From NCBI GenBank assembly GCA_024226555.1, contig JAAELO010000198.1, positions 1 through 64,000 of the forward strand: a stretch of 64,000 nucleotides of DNA. Direction: 5' to 3'. Below, piece after piece: positions 58,336-64,000 of the stretch (position 1 is the first letter of the stretch; each line of letters opens with the position of its first letter). The translations under genes and the position numbers were made by a program. Below the pieces are notes generated by a model that was given only the letters and a program-made list of their open reading frames with translations, had not been told where the DNA came from and made no database searches. Origin of the DNA: Desulfobacterales bacterium. Its GTDB lineage: Bacteria; Desulfobacterota; Desulfobacteria; Desulfobacterales; JAAELO01.

Positions 58336-58857
58336 CTAAGCTGCTTCTTTCTCATCTTTAATATTGGAAAGAACATTAACAAAGCCAGTTGGTACTGCAT
58401 TAAGTACCCTTACAAATGAAGTCGGAACTGCATTCATTACAGAAAGAACCTGTCCAAGCAGAGCTTCTCTCGATGGTAATGAAGATAGAGCTTTTATCTC
58501 AGCTTCATTAATAACTTTACCGTTCATCGCTGCAGCTTTTATTTCAAGCTTTGGATTGTCTTTTGCAAATTCAGTCAATATTTTTGCAGGAGCTACCGGA
58601 TCATCGTAGCTCATCACTACAGCTGTGGGTCCTTTATAATATTCATTTAAAACAGTGTAATCCGTATCCTCGGATGCACGCTTTAAGAGAGTATTTTTAA
58701 CAACCTTCATCTCAACTTCAGCTTTTCTAAGCTCTGCTCTTAATGCTGAAACATCAGAAACATTCAACCCTTTATAATCTACTGTGAAAACTATCTGGGA
58801 TTTCCCAAGTAGTTCATGCATATCAGCAACTAAATCTTTTTTATTTGCTAAATTCAT
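58336..58857 (-). CDS. rplJ: 50S ribosomal protein L10
   Basis: A 173-residue L10 (LANKKDLVADMHELLGKSQ, VVKNTLLKRASEDTDY, GPTAVVMSYDDPVAPAK). It anchors the L7/L12 stalk. The start at 58857 has GGAGG at good spacing. It lies downstream of an L10 leader RNA. Confidence 0.96.
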   Translation of the reverse strand: MNLANKKDLVADMHELLGKSQIVFTVDYKGLNVSDVSALRAELRKAEVEMKVVKNTLLKRASEDTDYTVLNEYYKGPTAVVMSYDDPVAPAKILTEFAKDNPKLEIKAAAMNGKVINEAEIKALSSLPSREALLGQVLSVMNAVPTSFVRVLNAVPTGFVNVLSNIKDEKEAA

Positions 58858-58996
58858 ACTAAACACCTCCTTCCCGTTTAAAAATACGGAGGTACCAACA
58901 AATCACACCAAAACAAAAATATTATCTGTCTCGGTAGGCCGGCAACGCCGTTTAAACACAATTTTAAGTGAACCTACTGTCTTTAACAGTATCAAT
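58858..58996 (-). ncRNA. L10 leader (autoregulatory 5' UTR)
   Basis: On the minus strand the leader includes AGACAGTAGGTTC (about 58972-58986) and, after a short hairpin, GGCCTACCGAGACAGA (58924-58940). The TAGGT and CCTACCGAG pair is the core of the ribosomal protein L10 leader that L10-L12 binds. This sits directly before rplJ as expected. Boundaries are approximate. Confidence 0.65.
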
Positions 58997-59035
58997 TAAA
59001 TTATATTCTTAAAATACTAAAAGTATTATTTTAAG

Positions 59036-59115
59036 CTAACTCTTTAGTTTAATTTTTAAACTAACTCTCTTTAGTTTAATTTTTAAACTAACTCTCTTTA
59101 GTTTAACTTTTTAAA
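59036..59115. repeat. Three tandem hairpin-forming repeats after rplA
   Basis: Three near-identical units of about 25-28 bp (consensus CTAACTCTCTTTAGTTTAA, then TTTTTAAA) follow one another at 59036-59060, 59061-59087 and 59088-59115. Each carries AGTTTAA/TTAAACT dyads. The last copy overlaps the rplA stop codon and last codons. They are probably recently duplicated and could affect transcript stability between rplA and rplJ. Confidence 0.8.
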
Positions 59116-59801
59116 CTAACTGGATCTATTCTAAAACCAGGACCCATAGTTGAAGTTAAAGTAAGGCTTTTAACATATATACCTTTACTTGATGCTGGCT
59201 TCAATTTATAGATCATATCTATAAAAGCCGTCGCATTTTCAACTAATTTTTCAACTCCAAATGAAACTTTACCAACAGAAACATGTATAATCCCTGTTTT
59301 TTCAACTCTGAAATCGATTTTCCCTGATTTTAATTCGGCAATAGCTTTTTCAACATCAAAAGTAACTGTACCAGTTTTTGCATTTGGCATCAAGCCTCTT
59401 GGTCCTAAAGCACGACCAATTTTTCCAACTGTTCCCATCATATCGGGCGTTGCAATAGCTTTATCAAATTCAAACCATCCGCCTTTGATTTTTTCAACAA
59501 GATCATCGTTACCAACGTAATCTGCTCCAGCGTCAAGAGCTTCTTTCTCTTTTTCACCCTTTGCAAACACAAGCACACGAACATCTTTACCAGTACCATT
59601 TGGTAATATAACAGTACCTCGTACCATCTGGTCAGCATGTCTTGGGTCTACACCAAGTCGCATAGCTACATCAACGCCTTCATCAAATTTTACAAATGAT
59701 GATTTTACAACTTTGTCGACAGCTTCGTTAAGGTCAATTTTAAGACCTTTTCCAACATGCTCTTCAACTGCCTTTAAATATTTTTTACCATGCTTAGGCA
59801 T
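59103..59801 (-). CDS. rplA: 50S ribosomal protein L1
   Basis: A 232-residue L1 ([65 protein letters not shown]). It forms the L1 stalk and in many bacteria represses the L11 operon. Its last codons lie inside a tandem repeat. Confidence 0.98.
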   Translation of the reverse strand: MPKHGKKYLKAVEEHVGKGLKIDLNEAVDKVVKSSFVKFDEGVDVAMRLGVDPRHADQMVRGTVILPNGTGKDVRVLVFAKGEKEKEALDAGADYVGNDDLVEKIKGGWFEFDKAIATPDMMGTVGKIGRALGPRGLMPNAKTGTVTFDVEKAIAELKSGKIDFRVEKTGIIHVSVGKVSFGVEKLVENATAFIDMIYKLKPASSKGIYVKSLTLTSTMGPGFRIDPVSLKS

Positions 59802-59823
59802 TTAACTTTCTAGCTCCCTTAAA

Positions 59824-60246
59824 TTATTTGACTTCTATTCCCATGCTTCTCGCTGTACCTGCAATAATCTTTACAGCTGCGTCAATATCATTGGCATTCA
59901 GGTCTTCCATTTTAAGATTTGCAATTTCAACAACCTGATCGCGTGTAACTTTTCCTACTTTTATTTTTTTAGGATCACCAGAACCTTTTGCAAGTTTTGC
60001 AGCCTTCAGTATTAGAACAGACGCAGGAGGAGTTTTTGTAACAAAAGTAAAAGATCTGTCTTGATAGACTGATATAACAGCAGGAATAATCATACCTGCA
60101 TCATTTTGAGTTCTGGCATTAAAAGCTTTGCAAAAGTCCATAATATTAACACCATGTTGACCAAGTGCCGGCCCAATTGGTGGCGAAGGATTTGCTTTAC
60201 CTGCCTGTACCTGAAGTTTAATTTGAGCAATAACTTTTTTTGCCAT
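59824..60246 (-). CDS. rplK: 50S ribosomal protein L11
   Basis: A 140-residue L11 ([39 protein letters not shown]). It supports the GTPase-associated centre and binds the thiostrepton region of 23S rRNA. Confidence 0.98.
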   Translation of the reverse strand: MAKKVIAQIKLQVQAGKANPSPPIGPALGQHGVNIMDFCKAFNARTQNDAGMIIPAVISVYQDRSFTFVTKTPPASVLILKAAKLAKGSGDPKKIKVGKVTRDQVVEIANLKMEDLNANDIDAAVKIIAGTARSMGIEVK

Positions 60247-60273
60247 TTTTAAAATTTACTCCTAAAATATATA

Positions 60274-60804
60274 CTATAATTTTGTAACCTGAACAAAGTC
60301 CAGTTCAACTGGTGTTGCACGACCAAATATACTTACCAGAACTTTGATCTTACCTTTTTCAGGATTAACCTCTTCAACAGAACCATTAAAGTTCGAGAAA
60401 GGTCCATCAATAACCCTAACGTCGTCACCAGGTTCAAAATAAAATTTTGGTTGGGGTTTCTCTTTACCAACCTTCATTCTTTCTAAAATTTTCTCAGCTT
60501 CTTTATCAGTAATCGGGGTTGCTTTATCTTTGCTCCCAAGAAAACCTGTAACCTTGGCTGTGCTGTTTACAATGTGCCAAGTATTATCATTTAGTTCCAT
60601 CCTCATAAGAATGTATCCAGGATAAAATTTTCTTGAAGACTCTTTCTTTTCACCCTTAACAAGCTCAACTACCTGTTCTGTTGGAACAACTATCTCATCG
60701 AACTTATCTTTATAAGGAGAAGCTTCAATTCTTTCTTCTAAAGAAACCTTTACCTTATTTTCAAATCCGGAATATACATGGACCACATACCATCTGTATG
60801 CCAC
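60274..60804 (-). CDS. nusG: Transcription antitermination protein NusG
   Basis: A 176-residue NusG with the NGN domain ([36 protein letters not shown]) and a C-terminal KOW ([21 protein letters not shown]). It couples transcription to Rho or ribosomes. It is 12 bp after secE. Confidence 0.97.
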   Translation of the reverse strand: MAYRWYVVHVYSGFENKVKVSLEERIEASPYKDKFDEIVVPTEQVVELVKGEKKESSRKFYPGYILMRMELNDNTWHIVNSTAKVTGFLGSKDKATPITDKEAEKILERMKVGKEKPQPKFYFEPGDDVRVIDGPFSNFNGSVEEVNPEKGKIKVLVSIFGRATPVELDFVQVTKL

Positions 60805-60816
60805 TTTTCCATCCCC

Positions 60817-61146
60817 TTATTGATTAAGAACCAGCTTGATTAAACTTGATAATCCAAAATCCACCAAACCTAAAAATATTGAGATAATTATAACAAGTAT
60901 AATTACAACAATAGTTGATTGAATTGTCTGTTTACGAGAAGGCCATGCTACTTTTTTAAATTCAATCTTTACCTCTTTAAAAAACTGCTGTGTTTTTGTA
61001 ATAAAATTATCTGGTTTTGCAGCCTTTGCCTTCAAAGTAGGTTTGGATTTTCCAGAAAGCGATTCCGTATTGTTTTCAGCTGTACTCGCACCTACACGTT
61101 TTTTCTTTTTTTGCTGAAGTGTTTTTTTTCGCTGTATCCTGGCCAT
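60817..61146 (-). CDS. secE: Preprotein translocase subunit SecE with basic extension
   Basis: A 109-residue SecE. The C-terminal half holds FFKEVKIEFKKVAWPSRKQT and a single transmembrane helix (STIVVIILVIIISIFLGLVDF). About 45 extra N-terminal residues, rich in Lys and Arg, precede it. It is the essential small subunit of SecYEG. It lies next to nusG and tRNA-Trp. Confidence 0.95.
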   Translation of the reverse strand: MARIQRKKTLQQKKKKRVGASTAENNTESLSGKSKPTLKAKAAKPDNFITKTQQFFKEVKIEFKKVAWPSRKQTIQSTIVVIILVIIISIFLGLVDFGLSSLIKLVLNQ

Positions 61147-61202
61147 TTTACTCCCATGGTAACTTAATGATAAATAAAATTATCACTTAATAAAAATTTA
61201 AT

Positions 61203-61278
61203 TGGCAGGCCAGGAGGGATTCGAACCCGCAACCCTCGGTTTTGGAGACCGATGCTCTACCGTTGGAGCTACTGACCT
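61203..61278 (-). tRNA. tRNA-Trp (CCA)
   Basis: A cloverleaf with seven paired acceptor positions (AGGTCAG/CTGGCCT), anticodon loop CTCCAAA giving CCA, a TTCGAAT T-loop, and an encoded 3' CCA. It lies between secE and rpmG, a common bacterial arrangement. Confidence 0.95.
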
Positions 61279-61317
61279 GCATACCGGGGAATATACCCCG
61301 GTTTATTATATTAACAC

Positions 61318-61467
61318 CTACTTGGTTTCTCTGTGTGGCAAATGCTTTTTACAAAATCTGCAATACTTTTTAAACTCAAGTTTATCAGGTGTAGTTCTTT
61401 TATTCTTTGTTGTTGTGTAATTTCTCCTCTTACATTCTGTACATGCAAGAGTTACTATTGTTCTCAC
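61318..61467 (-). CDS. rpmG: 50S ribosomal protein L33 (zinc-type)
   Basis: A 49-residue L33 that starts with [23 protein letters not shown], then a C-terminal segment [14 protein letters not shown]. Two CxxC pairs make it the zinc-binding form. AAGGAG lies eight bases before the GTG. It sits between tuf and tRNA-Trp. Confidence 0.96.
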   Translation of the reverse strand: MRTIVTLACTECKRRNYTTTKNKRTTPDKLEFKKYCRFCKKHLPHRETK

Positions 61468-61484
61468 CAGAGGGACTCCTTGTG

Positions 61485-62678
61485 TTACTCGATTATTTCA
61501 CCAACAACACCAGCTCCAACAGTTTTACCACCTTCTCTGATTGCAAAACGAAGTTCTTTTTCCATTGCAATTGGAGCTATTAGTTCAGCTGTAATAGTGA
61601 TGTTATCACCAGGCATTATCATCTCAACGCCTTCTGGCAAGTTTAATATACCTGTTACGTCAGTTGTTCTAAAAAAGAACTGAGGTCTGTAACCTGTAAA
61701 GAACGGTGTATGTCTTCCACCTTCCTCTTTACTAAGAACATAAATTTCAGCAGAGAATTTTGTATGAGGTGTAATTGATCCAGGCTTAGCAACAACCTGT
61801 CCACGCTCAACCTCTTCTCTCTTTGTTCCCCTGATAAGAAGACCAACATTATCTCCAGCACGACCTTCATCAAGAAGCTTTCTGAACATCTCAACACCAG
61901 TACATACTGTTTTTGTTGTTTCCTTGATACCAACAATCTCAACATCTTCACCAACTTTGATGATTCCTCTTTCAACACGGCCGGTAACAACTGTACCACG
62001 ACCTGAAATACTGAAAACATCTTCGATTGGCATTAGGAAAGTTTTGTCTGTATCACGAACGGGTTCAGCAATGAAAGAATCACAAGCATCCATCAATTCG
62101 AAAATTGGCTTAGCAGCATCACTTCCCGCATCATCAGATTCAAGAGCTTTAAGAGCACTTCCTCTGATAATTGGAGTGTCATCTCCTGGAAACTCATATT
62201 TATCAAGTAGTTCCTGAAGTTCCATCTCAACAAGTTCAATTAGTTCTTCATCATCAACCATGTCACACTTGTTTAGAAACACAACGATAGCTGGAACCCC
62301 AACCTGACGAGCAAGAAGAATATGTTCTCTTGTCTGAGGCATAGGTCCATCATCAGCACTTACAACAAGAATTGCACCGTCCATCTGAGCTGCACCAGTA
62401 ATCATGTTCTTGATATAATCAGCGTGACCAGGGCAATCAACGTGTGCGTAATGTCTGTTGTCAGTTTCGTATTCAACGTGTGCAGTTGCTATTGTAATTC
62501 CACGTTCTTTCTCTTCAGGTGCTTTGTCAATCTCATCGAAAGCTATTGCCTGTCCACCGCTCTTCAAGGAAAGCTGTTTTGTGATTGCAGCTGTCAATGT
62601 AGTTTTACCATGGTCAATGTGACCAACTGTACCGATGTTGACGTGGGGTTTACTTCTATCAAATTTTTCCTTGGACAT
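61485..62678 (-). CDS. tuf: Elongation factor Tu, copy 2
   Basis: A 397-residue EF-Tu nearly identical to copy 1 (46874-48067), apart from the [11 protein letters not shown] segment. The GTPase motifs are intact. It is 17 bp before rpmG on the transcript and downstream of four tRNA genes, resembling the E. coli tufB context. Near-identical proteins with many synonymous differences suggest strong selection or partial gene conversion. Confidence 0.98.
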   Translation of the reverse strand: MSKEKFDRSKPHVNIGTVGHIDHGKTTLTAAITKQLSLKSGGQAIAFDEIDKAPEEKERGITIATAHVEYETDNRHYAHVDCPGHADYIKNMITGAAQMDGAILVVSADDGPMPQTREHILLARQVGVPAIVVFLNKCDMVDDEELIELVEMELQELLDKYEFPGDDTPIIRGSALKALESDDAGSDAAKPIFELMDACDSFIAEPVRDTDKTFLMPIEDVFSISGRGTVVTGRVERGIIKVGEDVEIVGIKETTKTVCTGVEMFRKLLDEGRAGDNVGLLIRGTKREEVERGQVVAKPGSITPHTKFSAEIYVLSKEEGGRHTPFFTGYRPQFFFRTTDVTGILNLPEGVEMIMPGDNITITAELIAPIAMEKELRFAIREGGKTVGAGVVGEIIE

Positions 62679-62767
62679 CTTGCCCTCCCAACTTCAATTT
62701 TTTATCTAAATTCTTACTTTAACTCTTACTAATGTTCTCAAGCTCATAAATCTTAATCAAAAACAGA

Positions 62768-62844
62768 TGGAGCCCACGAACGGAATCGAACCGTTGAGCC
62801 TCTTCCTTACCAAGGAAGCGCTCTACCAACTGAGCTACGTGGGC
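62768..62844 (-). tRNA. tRNA-Thr (GGT)
   Basis: A cloverleaf with acceptor GCCCACG/CGTGGGC, anticodon loop TTGGTAA giving GGT, T-loop TTCGATT, and encoded CCA. It is the fourth tRNA of the cluster and is directly upstream of tuf. Confidence 0.95.
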
Positions 62845-62876
62845 ACAATAAAATCAATAATGATTTCATATATAAA

Positions 62877-62952
<76 letters not shown>

Positions 62953-63028
62953 ATGCTTACGTAGGCAGTCATGTAGTTAAATCGATCTAATTTCAAATTA
63001 GATCTCCTACATAAGACCTCCATTTTTG

Positions 63029-63113
63029 TGGTGGTGGGGGGAGGATTTGAACCTCCGAAGGCGTTGCCGTCAGATTTACAGTCTGATCCCTTTGACCACT
63101 CGGGAACCCCACC
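63029..63113 (-). tRNA. tRNA-Tyr (GTA)
   Basis: An 85-base class II tRNA with a long variable arm. The acceptor is GGTGGGG/CCCCACC, the anticodon loop CTGTAAA gives GTA, the T-loop is TTCAAAT, and CCA is encoded. Second tRNA of the cluster. Confidence 0.95.
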
Positions 63114-63121
63114 AATTGTGC

Positions 63122-63197
63122 TGGAGCCGATACCCCGAATCGAACGGAGGACATTCTCATTACAAGTGAGATGCTCTACCAACTGAGCTATATCGGC
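63122..63197 (-). tRNA. tRNA-Thr (TGT)
   Basis: Acceptor GCCGATA/TATCGGC, anticodon loop CTTGTAA giving TGT, T-loop TTCGATT, and encoded CCA. It is the first tRNA of the cluster; Thr(TGT)-Tyr-Gly-Thr(GGT)-tuf matches the E. coli thrU-tyrU-glyT-thrT-tufB order. Confidence 0.95.
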
Positions 63198-63399
63198 CCT
63201 AAAACCACGTAACAAATATATCTGCTATATGGAAACTCCTTTTTGTATCATCATACTTTCCAATATTCAACTATTTTTTTCAAAAATATTTTTTTATTTA
63301 TTTTTTATGGATTATTAAATTGTTTTATACGCATATAACTGATTATATACAATGAATCACAATAATGACTCCAAAGGCTTTCCAAAAAAAAGAGGAAAA

Positions 63400-64000
63400 A
63401 TGAACATTGTAAAAAACGGAAAAGTTAATTTCGGTTTATTTGATACCCCTGTTGAGATAAATTTACAAGATTACGATTTAAAGTCTCCTTTTGGAAAAAA
63501 AATAAGGGGTTTTAAAAACAGACTTAATCAATTTCATTTTACAGGAATATCTGGCAAAAGGTTCATGATTGGTATTGCTGTTGTTGACCTTAAATTGATT
63601 TCAAATGGTTTTATCCACATCTATGATAGAAAAAAAAATATATCATACGAAAGTTCAAAGATTTTTTTTCCATCTAAAAAAAGCCGTTTCATAAAAACAG
63701 ATCCGGAAAATACTTTTAGCAAATTTAAGTTTGGAAAACTAAATATAGAAATTGAAGGTAAAAATATTTTAGCTGAAAGCTCCAATATTAAAATTGATCT
63801 AAAATTAGGAGCTTCCCAAAATCCAGTAAGATTGTGTAGTAGAACTGGATATAGTGGCTTGACATATACACAAAAGGAGCTTCCTCTTAAAATTGACAAG
63901 GGTGAATTAATAATAGGATCGGATCAATACAATTTAAGTTCACCTGATCATATGGCAATTTCTGACTGGACCTGTGGATATATGAGACGGAATACATTCT
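63400..64000 (+). CDS. DUF2804 family protein (partial, runs off the window)
   Basis: At least 200 residues, open to the window edge. Visible parts match the DUF2804 family: NGKVNFGLFDTPVEINLQDYD, SPFGKKIRG, FHFTGISGKRFMIGIAVVDL, and near the edge DWTCGYMRRNTF. Function of this family is not known to me. The start at 63400 has GAGG four bases upstream; an in-frame ATG 16 codons earlier (63352) has no such site. It diverges from the tRNA-tuf block, so the 200-bp gap holds both promoters. Confidence 0.7.
   Translation, partial: MNIVKNGKVNFGLFDTPVEINLQDYDLKSPFGKKIRGFKNRLNQFHFTGISGKRFMIGIAVVDLKLISNGFIHIYDRKKNISYESSKIFFPSKKSRFIKTDPENTFSKFKFGKLNIEIEGKNILAESSNIKIDLKLGASQNPVRLCSRTGYSGLTYTQKELPLKIDKGELIIGSDQYNLSSPDHMAISDWTCGYMRRNTF

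Noticed and set aside
63198-63351. Promoter hexamers upstream of the tRNA cluster
   Set aside because: TATGAT-like and TTGAAT-like hexamers are present, but none had a proper spacing in this AT-rich gap, so I did not call a site.

Overview
The window is AT-rich bacterial chromosome. Its right half is one very long, unidirectional block of translation and transcription genes. The order secE-nusG-rplKAJL-rpoBC-rpsLG-tuf-S10-spc-alpha, a tRNA Thr-Tyr-Gly-Thr cluster ahead of a second tuf, a tesA-ybbA-ybbP-type operon, a TIGR02285-type binding protein and a possible outer-membrane beta-barrel remnant point to a Gram-negative bacterium. It is probably a deltaproteobacterium in the broad sense (Desulfobacterota-like). 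That placement is inference; no 16S gene is present.

Left part, 1-33 kb, is accessory in character. It holds short operons on both strands: a YigZ-family protein; an ArsR regulator with an alpha/beta hydrolase; a MarR regulator facing a MaoC-like gene, with a shared operator; a GDSL esterase with a LolD/YbbA-type ABC exporter; PhzF; GNAT; a lipoprotein; a periplasmic binding protein; a radical SAM/B12 protein; a fused HisH-HisF; a diguanylate cyclase; a PAP2 phosphatase; and an SDR. Several decaying genes lie between them: a GlxA-type regulator, a secreted protein, a U32 protein and an IS200-type transposase. A family of short terminal-inverted-repeat elements with ends GGGAACCTCTAATAA / TTATTAGAGGTTCCC is scattered here in at least a dozen full or partial copies, and none were seen in the 33-64 kb half.

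The most unusual locus is a tight six-gene operon on the minus strand (23087 to 15446). Its first gene is a megasynthase-like fusion of fatty acyl-AMP ligase, acyl carrier protein and PLP-dependent alpha-oxoamine synthase. It is followed by an Old Yellow Enzyme with a cysteine cluster, a small membrane protein, a degenerate arginase-fold protein, another small membrane protein, and a U32 (UbiU/UbiV-like) protein broken by a stop codon and a frameshift. By family logic the first enzyme would activate a fatty acid, load it on the carrier domain and condense it with an amino acid to an alpha-aminoketone. The other genes would modify or handle that lipid. Its product is not known to me.

Right part, 33-63.2 kb, all minus strand, is read from the tRNA cluster at 63.2 kb towards rplQ at 33.06 kb. 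In order it holds: four tRNAs, tuf, rpmG, tRNA-Trp, secE, nusG, rplK, rplA, an L10 leader, rplJ, rplL, a processing hairpin, rpoB, rpoC, a terminator, rpsL, rpsG, tuf, then rpsJ through rplQ. The usual fusA, adk and map genes are missing from their common positions. Several ribosomal proteins are of the zinc-binding (cysteine-containing) type. At the right edge a DUF2804 family gene starts on the plus strand and runs off the window.
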